In this document: positions 8,188 to 15,718 of the stretch, piece after piece
Numbering within the stretch: the first letter of the stretch is position 1
Layout of the letters: every line of letters begins with the position of its first letter
Source: an uncultured Bacilli bacterium
GTDB taxonomy: Bacteria > Bacillota_I > Bacilli_A > RF39 > UBA660
Assembly (NCBI GenBank): GCA_910586425.1
Contig: CAJUHL010000008.1
Location: 28,285-52,753 of the forward strand
Length of the DNA stretch: 24,469 bases
Direction: 5' to 3'
Notes under the pieces: model-generated
The model's input: only the letters and a program-made list of their open reading frames with translations
Databases searched by the model: none
Told to the model about the DNA's origin: nothing
Made by a program: the position numbers and the translations under genes

Positions 8188-8397
8188 ATGAAATTAGAAT
8201 TACAATTGTTTGCAGTACCTTTTAGAAAAGTAAGTAAAACAAGAGGTAGAAAACGTCGTACGCATTATAAAATAAGCGAAAATGCAACCGTAACTTGTCC
8301 AAAGTGTGGAGCTGCAGTAAGAGGGCATAGAGTATGCGCAAATTGTGGAACATATAAAGGAAAAGAAGTTGTAAAAGAAAAAGAAGCAACCAAATAA
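8188..8397 (+). CDS. rpmF: 50S ribosomal protein L32 with an L27-like N-terminal leader
   Basis: Structural protein of the large ribosomal subunit. From residue 9 on it is a normal L32: [19 protein letters not shown], then a four-cysteine zinc ribbon, C37-x2-C40 and C50-x2-C53, and a charged tail. 69 residues in all. The oddity is the start: eight extra residues, MKLELQLF, stand before AVPFRK. They match the LxLQxF(F)A leader of Firmicutes ribosomal protein L27, which the cysteine protease Prp removes after Phe. Cleavage after Phe8 here would leave Ala-Val-Pro-Phe-Arg, the same terminus that ordinary L32 has after loss of Met. The start is supported by GAGGTG at 8173-8178. That the leader is cleaved is an inference. 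Confidence 0.93.
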   Translation: MKLELQLFAVPFRKVSKTRGRKRRTHYKISENATVTCPKCGAAVRGHRVCANCGTYKGKEVVKEKEATK

Positions 8398-8422
8398 AGT
8401 AAGTTTTACTTATAAAAGAAAA

Positions 8423-8455
8423 AGCCATTCTAAAATCGGAATGGTTGTTTTTTTT
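8423..8455 (+). terminator. Intrinsic terminator of yceD-rpmF
   Basis: AGCCATTC at 8423-8430 pairs with GAATGGTT at 8439-8446 (one G-U), loop of 8, followed by T at 8448-8455. The 3' part also serves as the -35 region of the next gene. Confidence 0.8.
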
Positions 8456-8473
8456 GTAAGAAATGGTTATAAT
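8445..8473 (+). promoter_or_regulatory. Promoter of the pilin-like gene, overlapping the rpmF terminator
   Basis: TTGTTT at 8445-8450, 17 bases, then TATAAT at 8468-8473. The -35 hexamer lies in the terminator right arm and T tract. Expected leader about 18 bases. Confidence 0.6.
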
Positions 8474-8497
8474 GTTATTATATGAGGATGTGAAGAT

Positions 8498-10108
8498 ATG
8501 AAAAGACAAGGTTTTACTTTAATTGAAATGATTGCGGTTGTATTAATTATGGCTTTATTGACATTGGTTGTTTTACCGCCCATAGTAAATCAAATTCAGT
8601 CTCAAAAGAAAAATATCAGTGATGCCTCACTTCAGTTAATTGCGAGCGCAACAGAACTGTATTTACAAGAAAGGGAAAACGAATATCCAATGGTTTCTGG
8701 GGCAACCTATTGTATTTTATTAGAAACATTAACCAATGATGGAAAATTGAAAAAACCATTAAAAGATGTTACAACAGGCAAAGAAATTCCATTGAATAAA
8801 GTAGTAAAAGCGGATATAAATGAATATGCGAATGGCCAATATTCTCTTGTAAATATAGACGAATGCCAAACCGTGCAACCAGATGTTGAGTATCCATTGC
8901 CAGATGATGATAAAGAACCATATAAAGAATTGTTATTAAATGGAGCAGATCCTGTACTAAAAGAAAAACTGGTTCCAGTTACAATTTCTAGCGATGGGGT
9001 AGTAAGAAAAGCGGATATTACCAAAAGATGGTATCGATATGAAAGTAAAGAATGGGCCAATGCAGTTATATTAAAAGATGAAACTGCTGCCTATAACCCT
9101 GGAAATGTAATAGCCGAAGAAAATATCGAAAGTTATTTTGTATGGATCCCCAAATATAGTTACCAACTGTGGGATTTGGGAGAATATAATGGTCTAACAG
9201 GTTTAGATAACAGTAAAGTACATAGTATTTCCATCAAATTTGGACTAGAAAATACGATAGATACCCAAGAAGGAGAATGTACAACACCAGGGGTATCAGG
9301 AGAATCTGGCAATTGCCAAGTTGGAGATTATATGACACACCCTGCCTTTTTATCATTTCATACGAATGGAATATGGGTAGGAAAATTTGAAACAGGTTAT
9401 GAAGGAGCAACAACCAAAGAAGAAGCACAAATTAACCAGGCAGATGCTTCCAAAGTCATCATCAAACCGAATACTTATAGTTGGGGGACGACAGTGTTAG
9501 GAAATATGTTTCAAACCAGCTATGAATATCAAAGAGAATTAGAAAGTCATATGATGAAAAATACAGAATGGGGAGCCGTTGTTTATTTATCTCACTCTCA
9601 TTATGGGACGAATGGAGAAATTACACAAAATGGTCAATTTATCACTGGGTATGCCAATAGCGGTAGTGCCTATAATACAGAGATAGGATATACAGCCTCT
9701 ACCACTGGAAACATTACAGGAATATATGATATGAGTGGAGGCTCATGGGATCTTGTAATGGGATATACAAAGACATCTACAGTCGAAGGAAGTGCAAGTG
9801 AAATTACAAACAAATATCCAGATTTTTTTACAAATCCGAATTGGAGTAAATATTATGATAGTTATAATTCAACTTCTTATACTAGCTATTCTAATCGTAT
9901 ATTAGGGGATGCGACAGGAGAAATGGGACCATTTGGTGAAAATTTATTATCGAGTTGGAATACTACAAGTTATTTTGCGAGTAGTGAGTCACCTTGGTTT
10001 AATCGTGGAGGGCTTGCTGGAACTTCAAGGACAGGAATCGCATTCTTTAGTTGTTACACCGGTAATCAATTAGATAGCAGTGCCTTTCGACTTGTTTTAG
10101 CCCCATAA
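8498..10108 (+). CDS. Prepilin-type protein with a large formylglycine-generating-enzyme-like C-terminal domain
   Basis: 536 residues. The N-terminus MKRQG-FTLIEM followed by a hydrophobic helix (residues 6-30) is a class III / type IV prepilin signal: a prepilin peptidase would cut after Gly5 and methylate Phe6, and the helix would anchor or assemble the protein at the membrane. Residues about 40-130 look like a small pseudopilin body with Cys72 and Cys123. Residues about 210-536 resemble the FGE-sulfatase / C-type-lectin-like fold: FVWIPKYSYQLWD, IWVGKFETGYE, GNITGIYDMSGGSWDLVMGY (404-423), and the ending WFNRGG ... SSAFRLVLAP. A second Cys pair is at 261 and 273. The catalytic cysteines of true FGE are not both present, so binding rather than catalysis is likely. 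No pilus ATPase, platform protein or prepilin peptidase gene is in the window. Domain calls are from motif memory. Confidence 0.8.
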   Translation: MKRQGFTLIEMIAVVLIMALLTLVVLPPIVNQIQSQKKNISDASLQLIASATELYLQERENEYPMVSGATYCILLETLTNDGKLKKPLKDVTTGKEIPLNKVVKADINEYANGQYSLVNIDECQTVQPDVEYPLPDDDKEPYKELLLNGADPVLKEKLVPVTISSDGVVRKADITKRWYRYESKEWANAVILKDETAAYNPGNVIAEENIESYFVWIPKYSYQLWDLGEYNGLTGLDNSKVHSISIKFGLENTIDTQEGECTTPGVSGESGNCQVGDYMTHPAFLSFHTNGIWVGKFETGYEGATTKEEAQINQADASKVIIKPNTYSWGTTVLGNMFQTSYEYQRELESHMMKNTEWGAVVYLSHSHYGTNGEITQNGQFITGYANSGSAYNTEIGYTASTTGNITGIYDMSGGSWDLVMGYTKTSTVEGSASEITNKYPDFFTNPNWSKYYDSYNSTSYTSYSNRILGDATGEMGPFGENLLSSWNTTSYFASSESPWFNRGGLAGTSRTGIAFFSCYTGNQLDSSAFRLVLAP

Positions 10109-10127
10109 ATGAATTATTAGAAATACC

Positions 10128-10156
10128 TTGACTTATCAGCAGATATTCTTTAAAAT
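10128..10156 (+). promoter_or_regulatory. Sigma-A promoter of rny
   Basis: TTGACT at 10128-10133, 17 bases, then TAAAAT at 10151-10156. Expected start near 10163, leader about 57 bases, the longest in the window for a coding gene. Confidence 0.8.
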
Positions 10157-10219
10157 GAGTATAGGCGAAATAATCATTTTGCTTATCAATCAAATGAATA
10201 TTGGAATGGAGGAACAATT

Positions 10220-11773
10220 ATGAATCAAGTAATTCTCTCCATTTTACTCATCTTAATAGGACTTTTTGTTGGAATTATAATTATGTTTTTAATCAACTAT
10301 TTCAAAGGGAATCAAGCTGCTTTAAAAGCAGAAAAGTTAATTGAAAATGCAAAAAAAGAAGCAGACAAATTTAAAAGAGATAGTATTTTAGAAGCCAAAG
10401 AAGAAGCACATAAATTAAAAGTAGATTTTGAAAAAGAAGTAAAAGAAAAAAAGAATGAATTAAAGGCGTCAGAAGATCGTCTATTACAACGTGAAGGAAA
10501 TATGGATCGCAGAGATCAAACATTACAAAATCGTGAACAAATGCTAGAAGAAAAAGAAAATAATTTAATTAATAAACAAAAAGACATCCAAAAAGAACAA
10601 GTAAAAGTAGAGGAACTGAAGAAACAGCAAATCGATTTATTAGAAAGGATTGCTGGATATTCCAAAGAAGAAGCCAAAGATTTGGTACTTAAAAAAGTAG
10701 AAGAGATGATGAGTTTAGAAATTGCAGCTTATATCAAAGACCGAGAATCAGAGGCAAAACTAGAAGCAGATAAAAAGGCAAAATCCATGTTAGTAAGTTG
10801 TATGCAAAAATATGCAGGGGATGTTGCGAATGAGCAAACAGTGACAGTTGTTACTTTGCCAAACGATGAAATGAAAGGTAGAATTATAGGCCGTGAAGGT
10901 AGAAACATTCGTACCATTGAAGCCGTAACAGGAGTCGATTTAATTATTGATGATACACCAGAGGCTATTGTCTTATCGAGTTTTGATCCATTTCGAAGAG
11001 AAATTGCTCGTGTAACTATTGAAACATTGATTAAAGATGGACGAATTCATCCAACCAGAATAGAAGAAATATATGATAAAGTATCCAAAGAAATGAATGT
11101 GAAAGTTCGTGAAATAGGAGAAGCGGCTATATTTGAACTAGGTATTACAAAAGTAGAACCAGAGCTGGTGGAATTATTGGGAAAATTACACTTCCGTACT
11201 AGCTATGGGCAAAATGCATTACAGCATTCCATTGAAGTGGCACACCTTTGTGGGTTGTTAGCATCAGAAATGGGTGAAAATGTGGCTTTGGCCAAACGGG
11301 CTGGATTACTGCATGATATTGGAAAAGCAATCGATCATGAAGTAGAAGGTAGCCATGTAACTTTAGGAAGTGAAATCGCAAACAAATTCAAAGAAAATAA
11401 CATCATCATTAATGCGATTGAGTCTCATCACGGAGATACAGATGCAACAAGTGTCATTTCTGTTTTAGTGGCAATTGCAGATACTTTGTCTGCATCTAGA
11501 CCAGGAGCAAGAAATGATTCACTTGAAAACTACATCAAACGGTTACAAGAGTTAGAAAATATTGCAAACAGTATAGAAGGTGTAGAAAAAACATTTGCGG
11601 TACAAGCTGGACGTGAAATCCGCGTTATTGTAAAACCAGAAGAAATAGATGATTTGGGTAGTTATAAAGTAGCACGTGATATTAAAACCAGAATTGAAAA
11701 TGAGTTGCAATATCCTGGAACAATTAAAGTGACTGTCATTCGTGAAACGCGGGCAACCGAAGAAGCAAAATAG
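10220..11773 (+). CDS. rny: Ribonuclease Y
   Basis: Membrane-anchored endoribonuclease that starts bulk mRNA decay in Firmicutes, replacing RNase E. 517 residues, the normal length. Visible order: one N-terminal transmembrane helix (residues about 5-27), a long Lys/Glu/Gln-rich coiled coil (about 35-165), a KH RNA-binding domain (about 205-270, with [12 protein letters not shown]), and an HD metallo-phosphohydrolase domain with the catalytic His365-Asp366 in [17 protein letters not shown] at 10208-10212 supports the ATG. The gene has its own promoter and is closed by a terminator that overlaps the stop codon, so it is transcribed alone. Confidence 0.97.
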   Translation: MNQVILSILLILIGLFVGIIIMFLINYFKGNQAALKAEKLIENAKKEADKFKRDSILEAKEEAHKLKVDFEKEVKEKKNELKASEDRLLQREGNMDRRDQTLQNREQMLEEKENNLINKQKDIQKEQVKVEELKKQQIDLLERIAGYSKEEAKDLVLKKVEEMMSLEIAAYIKDRESEAKLEADKKAKSMLVSCMQKYAGDVANEQTVTVVTLPNDEMKGRIIGREGRNIRTIEAVTGVDLIIDDTPEAIVLSSFDPFRREIARVTIETLIKDGRIHPTRIEEIYDKVSKEMNVKVREIGEAAIFELGITKVEPELVELLGKLHFRTSYGQNALQHSIEVAHLCGLLASEMGENVALAKRAGLLHDIGKAIDHEVEGSHVTLGSEIANKFKENNIIINAIESHHGDTDATSVISVLVAIADTLSASRPGARNDSLENYIKRLQELENIANSIEGVEKTFAVQAGREIRVIVKPEEIDDLGSYKVARDIKTRIENELQYPGTIKVTVIRETRATEEAK

Positions 11774-11783
11774 CTTCTTTTTT
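11760..11783 (+). terminator. Intrinsic terminator of rny, folded over the stop codon
   Basis: AAGAAGC at 11760-11766 pairs perfectly with GCTTCTT at 11773-11779, loop of six, then T to 11783. The stop codon TAG is 11771-11773, partly in the loop and partly in the right arm. Confidence 0.8.
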
Positions 11784-11817
11784 GTTACAGAATCGTAATT
11801 TAATTTTTGCAAATTTG

Positions 11818-11826
11818 TGGTATACT
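11818..11826 (+). promoter_or_regulatory. Extended -10 promoter of the P-type ATPase gene
   Basis: TGG plus TATACT, the same element as at 172-180 and 4929-4937. No convincing -35. The predicted start of transcription falls at the first bases of the ribosome binding site, leaving a leader of about 11 bases. Confidence 0.55.
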
Positions 11827-11843
11827 AAAAAAGAGGTGTGAAC

Positions 11844-14207
11844 ATGAGAGAAGAAAAATGGATATCAGATTCTAATCTAGGTTTAACAGAAGAACAAATA
11901 AAGAGTAGAATAAAACAAAATTTAATCAATCATGATACCACCATTCCAACCAAAACAATAGGGCAAATTATTTGGGGTAATATCATTACTCCCTTCAATC
12001 TTTTAAATATATTTCTTGCAAGTGCGGTTGTATTTACTGGTTCTATCAAAAATCTACTTTTTATGGGAGTAGTAATTTCTAATAGCTTTATTAGTATCAT
12101 CCAAGAAATTCGTTCTAAAAAAATTGTGGATCAATTATCTGTACTTGCAAGTAAAAAAGTAACCACCATTCGGAGCGGATTAAAACAGCATATTGGCATT
12201 AATGATATCGTATTAGATGACGTCATTGTTTATGAAACAGGAAATCAAGTTGTGACTGATTGTACCATTCTAGAAGGAGAATGTGAAGTAAGTGAAGCTT
12301 TCATTACCGGTGAAAGTGACTTAATTCAGAAGAAAAAAGGCGATACCATTCTTTCTAGTAGTTTTGTGATGAGTGGAAAATGTAGTGTCCAAGTGAAACA
12401 TATTGGATTGGATAATTATACTGCCAAAATTACACATGATGCCAAATATATGAAAAAAGTACGTTCCGAAATTATGCAGGTCATCAACCGCATTGTCAAA
12501 ATAATCTCATTTCTGATTATACCAATTGGATGCCTCCTTTTTTATAGGCAAATGTCTATTTCAGGAAGTACAATCCAAGATTCTATTTTGCACACAGTTG
12601 CAGCCTTGATTGTGATGATACCAGAAGGATTGGTATTACTTACTAGTATGGTTTTTGCTGTTAGTATTATTAGACTTGCTAAATATAAAGTTTTAGTACA
12701 AGACCTTTATTGTATGGAGATGTTGGCTCGTACTGATATCATTTGTTTAGATAAAACAGGAACCATTACAGAAGGAACGATGGAAGTAGTAGATTTATTA
12801 CCATATGGCAACTATACAGCTAACAAAATACAGTCAATTCTAGCAGACTATGGCAATAATATCACAGATCACAATGCAACCATAGAAGCAATTCGCAATC
12901 AATACCAAAAGGGGAAAAATTTGATTAGTAAGTATTTTATTCCGTTTTCGTCTCAAAGAAAATGGTCTGCAGTATACTTTGAAAAAGAAGGAAGTTATAT
13001 TTTAGGAGCACCTGAATTTGTAAGAAATAGTATGAGTGCTTCTTTAAAAGAGACAATTAATTTTTATAGTGAAGAACATCGAGTTGTTGGGTTATTTCAT
13101 AGTAACGAGCCTGTGACCAAAGAATCTTTGCCTTCAGAATTAGAATTGATTGCTCTTTTATTTATCAAGGATAAAATTCGTAAAGAAGCCAAACAAACCC
13201 TTGACTATTTTAAAAAACAGGGTGTTCAAGTAAAAATGATATCAGGTGACCATATAAAAACCCTTTCCAATATTGCCAAATATCTACAAATAGAAGGGTA
13301 TGAAAGGGCCATCGATGTGAGTCAATTATCCGATGATGAAATAGAAGAGGTGGCAGAACAATATACAATCTTTGGACGAGTATCACCTGAACAAAAAAAG
13401 AAATTAATTGTGGCACTAAAAAAACAAAATCATACAGTTGCGATGATAGGAGATGGAATTAATGATGTACTAGCATTGAAAGAAGCTGATTGTAGTATTG
13501 CAGTGGCCTCTGGAAGTGATGGCGCTAGAAACGTAGCTGAACTAGTACTATTAGATTCTAATTTTGATGCGATGCCAAAGGTGGTAGAAGAAGGTAGAAG
13601 ATCAATCAATAATATTGAGCGTTCTTCCTCTTTATTTTTGAGTAAAACCATTTATGCAACTTTAATGGCCATGATTTTTCTATTCATTCATTTACCTTAT
13701 CCCTTTGAACCAATTCAACTGACGTTAATCAGTGTAACAACCATTGGTATTCCATCATTTGTATTGGCCCTCGAACCCAATTATGAACGAATCAAAGGTA
13801 AATTTTTTGAAAACATATTAAAAAATTCGGTTCCAACTGCTCTGACAGTTATCTTTCATATGATAAGCTTAAGTATATTGTCCCATATGCATGTATTTTC
13901 GCTGGAACAAGTGTCTAGTCTTTCTGTTTTATTAACTGCTTTTACAGGGTTATTATTATTATATAAACTATGCCTTCCATTTGATAAGATGCGAAAAGGA
14001 TTATGGATTGGAATGATTGTTTTATTTGGCCTCCAATTTTATTTTCTAAAAGAATTCTATTCTATCTGTTCTTTTTCCGTTCAAATGATAGGAATTACTC
14101 TTATCCTAATGGGAGTTGGTCTTTTCTTCTTTACCATATTAGAAAGATGGATTGCCAAACAGTTGATACATTCCAAAATATTGAAACGCATTCTAAAAAC
14201 AGATTAA
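11844..14207 (+). CDS. Cation-translocating P-type ATPase, CtpE-like
   Basis: Integral membrane pump of 787 residues driven by ATP through an aspartyl-phosphate. Numbered from the ATG at 11844: actuator-domain TGES at 155-158, transmembrane segments around it, the fourth-helix motif PEGL followed by LLTSMVFAVSIIRLAK, the phosphorylated Asp303 in DKTGTIT, and the hinge motif GDGIND at 536-541; several hydrophobic helices follow. The PEGL type helix without CPC or HMA metal domains argues against copper or heavy metals. The PEGLVLLTS segment and the VLVQDLYCMEMLARTD region resemble Mycobacterium CtpE, a calcium uptake pump, so Ca2+ or Mg2+ is the best guess. A GTG at 11838 is also in frame but lies within the ribosome binding site GAGGTG (11833-11838), so the ATG is preferred. 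Confidence 0.9.
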   Translation: MREEKWISDSNLGLTEEQIKSRIKQNLINHDTTIPTKTIGQIIWGNIITPFNLLNIFLASAVVFTGSIKNLLFMGVVISNSFISIIQEIRSKKIVDQLSVLASKKVTTIRSGLKQHIGINDIVLDDVIVYETGNQVVTDCTILEGECEVSEAFITGESDLIQKKKGDTILSSSFVMSGKCSVQVKHIGLDNYTAKITHDAKYMKKVRSEIMQVINRIVKIISFLIIPIGCLLFYRQMSISGSTIQDSILHTVAALIVMIPEGLVLLTSMVFAVSIIRLAKYKVLVQDLYCMEMLARTDIICLDKTGTITEGTMEVVDLLPYGNYTANKIQSILADYGNNITDHNATIEAIRNQYQKGKNLISKYFIPFSSQRKWSAVYFEKEGSYILGAPEFVRNSMSASLKETINFYSEEHRVVGLFHSNEPVTKESLPSELELIALLFIKDKIRKEAKQTLDYFKKQGVQVKMISGDHIKTLSNIAKYLQIEGYERAIDVSQLSDDEIEEVAEQYTIFGRVSPEQKKKLIVALKKQNHTVAMIGDGINDVLALKEADCSIAVASGSDGARNVAELVLLDSNFDAMPKVVEEGRRSINNIERSSSLFLSKTIYATLMAMIFLFIHLPYPFEPIQLTLISVTTIGIPSFVLALEPNYERIKGKFFENILKNSVPTALTVIFHMISLSILSHMHVFSLEQVSSLSVLLTAFTGLLLLYKLCLPFDKMRKGLWIGMIVLFGLQFYFLKEFYSICSFSVQMIGITLILMGVGLFFFTILERWIAKQLIHSKILKRILKTD

Positions 14208-14213
14208 AACGAT

Positions 14214-14246
14214 AAAAAACAGTCCATAGGTGAACTGTCTTTTTTT
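14214..14246. terminator. Bidirectional terminator between convergent genes
   Basis: ACAGT at 14219-14223 pairs with ACTGT at 14234-14238, extended by CA/TG after one mismatch. T at 14240-14246 serves the ATPase gene on the plus strand; A at 14214-14219 becomes a T tract on the minus strand for the small gene ending at 14252. Confidence 0.65.
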
Positions 14247-14251
14247 GTATA

Positions 14252-14512
14252 TTAACGATAATATGGTCCATAATATGGATATGGATAAGGATAATAAGGT
14301 CTAGGATAGAAAGCAGGAGCAAGTAACCCACCTGTAATACCTCCTAAAATAAATGGCCCTAAAAATCCACCAGCAATTATACGGTCGTCATTTGATGATA
14401 CCATTTGATTATTGGAATATGGATTTATAGAATTAGAAGACATCACTGGATTGCTTGTGAATTCATGTGACGTTTGTGGAAAACTAGGCATAGTTCCATA
14501 ATTAGAATACAT
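14252..14512 (-). CDS. Small Tyr/Pro/Gly-rich protein, spore-coat or surface-like, unrecognised
   Basis: 86 residues with three parts: a polar Ser/Asn-rich N-terminal half (about 1-44), a Gly-rich hydrophobic stretch GGFLGPFILGGITGGLLAPAF (48-68, long enough to span or insert into a membrane), and a Tyr/Pro tail in which YP and YY steps repeat to the end. No cysteine. The coding call rests on a near-perfect ribosome binding site, AAAGGAGGA, 7 bases before the ATG on the minus strand, and on the terminator just after its stop. The composition resembles small spore-coat or matrix proteins of Firmicutes, but I do not recognise a family. It converges with the ATPase and diverges from the aminopeptidase, sharing a 9-bp dyad with the latter. 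Confidence 0.7.
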   Translation of the reverse strand: MYSNYGTMPSFPQTSHEFTSNPVMSSNSINPYSNNQMVSSNDDRIIAGGFLGPFILGGITGGLLAPAFYPRPYYPYPYPYYGPYYR

Positions 14513-14521
14513 AGTATTCCT

Positions 14522-14545
14522 CCTTTCATAATATAGTATGAAAGG
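14522..14545. promoter_or_regulatory. 9-bp dyad between divergent genes
   Basis: CCTTTCATA at 14522-14530 is the exact inverted repeat of TATGAAAGG at 14537-14545 with six bases between. It covers the ribosome binding site of the minus-strand gene and the start region of the aminopeptidase gene. It could be an operator read from both sides or a hairpin in either leader. Confidence 0.4.
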
Positions 14546-14564
14546 GATAGAAAAGAGTGAAAAA

Positions 14565-15674
14565 ATGGACGAAAGATTACAAAAATTAAGTAAAACAATT
14601 GTGAATTATTCTTTAAAAATCAAAGAAAATGATAGAGTGTTAATTACCACTCAAACAGATCAACCCAAAGAACTAATCAAATGTTTGATTCGCGAAATTA
14701 CACAACAAAAAGGGATTCCTTTTGTAAGAATTAAAGAACCAGAGGTGCAGGCATTATTACAAGAATTAACAACAGAAAAGCGCATACAGGAACTTCAAAA
14801 AAGAGCTACATTTGATGTAGAAAATATCGATTGTTTTATTAATATTCGTTATACAACCAATGATTTTGAAAATAGTAAAATGAACGCTGATATTAGAAAA
14901 AAATTAGGGGAAGCTACCAAGGAAAGCGATTATATTAGAATCAATGAAAGAAGATGGGTGCTTTTGAATTATCCATCTAAATTAGATGCTTATAAAGCTG
15001 GTATGACAACCGATGATTTCAATCATTATGCAATAGAAGTTATGAATGTCGATTATGAAAAAATGTATCAAGCCATCCAACCGTTGGAAAAATTGATGCG
15101 TGAAACAGATCAGGTACGAATTTTAGGACCTAATACAGATATTACATTTTCAATAAAAGGAATGAATGTGGTTCCATGTTGTGGAGAAAGCAATATTCCT
15201 GATGGAGAGATTTTTACCGCACCTATTAAAGAAAGTGTGAATGGAATCATTACATACAATACGCCAAGTCCATATCATGGGGATGTATTCCGTAATGTTT
15301 GTTTAAAATTTAAAAATGGTCAAATAATAGAAGCAACATGTGACGGAAATCAAGAAAAATTAAATGAAATTTTTAATACCGATGAAGGTGCAAGATATAT
15401 AGGTGAGTTTTCCCTTGGACTCAATCCTAAAATTTTAAATCCTATGGGAGATATTTTATTTGATGAAAAAATTATTGGTAGTATTCATTTTACACCTGGG
15501 CAAGCTTATGATGATGCTTTTAATGGAAATCAATCAGCCATTCATTGGGATATGGTTTTGATTCAAAGAAAAGAATATGGTGGTGGGGAGATTTATTTCG
15601 ATCACAGATTGATTCGAAAAGATGGACTTTTTGTTTTACCAGAATTATTTCACTTAAATTATGATTTGAAGTAG
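14565..15674 (+). CDS. M29 family aminopeptidase (AmpS/PepS type)
   Basis: Cytoplasmic metallo-aminopeptidase that removes N-terminal amino acids from peptides with a two-metal centre. 369 residues from the ATG at 14565. All family metal ligands are visible (same numbering): Glu215 in DGEIF, Glu281 in IGEFSLG, His308 in SIHFTPG, His327 and Asp329 in AIHWD. The N-terminus MDERLQKLSKTIVNYSLKIKENDRVLI is the standard family start. An ATG at 14538 is also in frame but has no ribosome binding site and lies in the dyad 14522-14545; the chosen start has only a weak site, GAGTGA, at 14555-14560. The gene is followed after 44 bases without a terminator by the deacetylase-like gene, so the two probably share a transcript. 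Confidence 0.88.
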   Translation: MDERLQKLSKTIVNYSLKIKENDRVLITTQTDQPKELIKCLIREITQQKGIPFVRIKEPEVQALLQELTTEKRIQELQKRATFDVENIDCFINIRYTTNDFENSKMNADIRKKLGEATKESDYIRINERRWVLLNYPSKLDAYKAGMTTDDFNHYAIEVMNVDYEKMYQAIQPLEKLMRETDQVRILGPNTDITFSIKGMNVVPCCGESNIPDGEIFTAPIKESVNGIITYNTPSPYHGDVFRNVCLKFKNGQIIEATCDGNQEKLNEIFNTDEGARYIGEFSLGLNPKILNPMGDILFDEKIIGSIHFTPGQAYDDAFNGNQSAIHWDMVLIQRKEYGGGEIYFDHRLIRKDGLFVLPELFHLNYDLK

Positions 15675-15718
15675 CAAGTTTTCGTTCTTCTTTTCATATA
15701 CTTCATTAAGGTGAGTTG

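Noticed and set aside
8206..8397. L32 starting at the TTG codon, which would remove the leader
   Set aside because: No ribosome binding site stands before it and it would leave Met-Phe before the usual N-terminal Ala; the ATG at 8188 is well supported.
9940..10108. Variable region of a diversity-generating retroelement in the pilin-like gene
   Set aside because: The fold and ending are suggestive, but no template repeat, reverse transcriptase or accessory gene is in the window and the codons here are not enriched in AAY. Kept only as a test in the finding.
10109..10219. Riboswitch or structured leader before rny
   Set aside because: The roughly 57-base leader has no strong stem or known riboswitch core; a plain promoter and ribosome binding site explain it.
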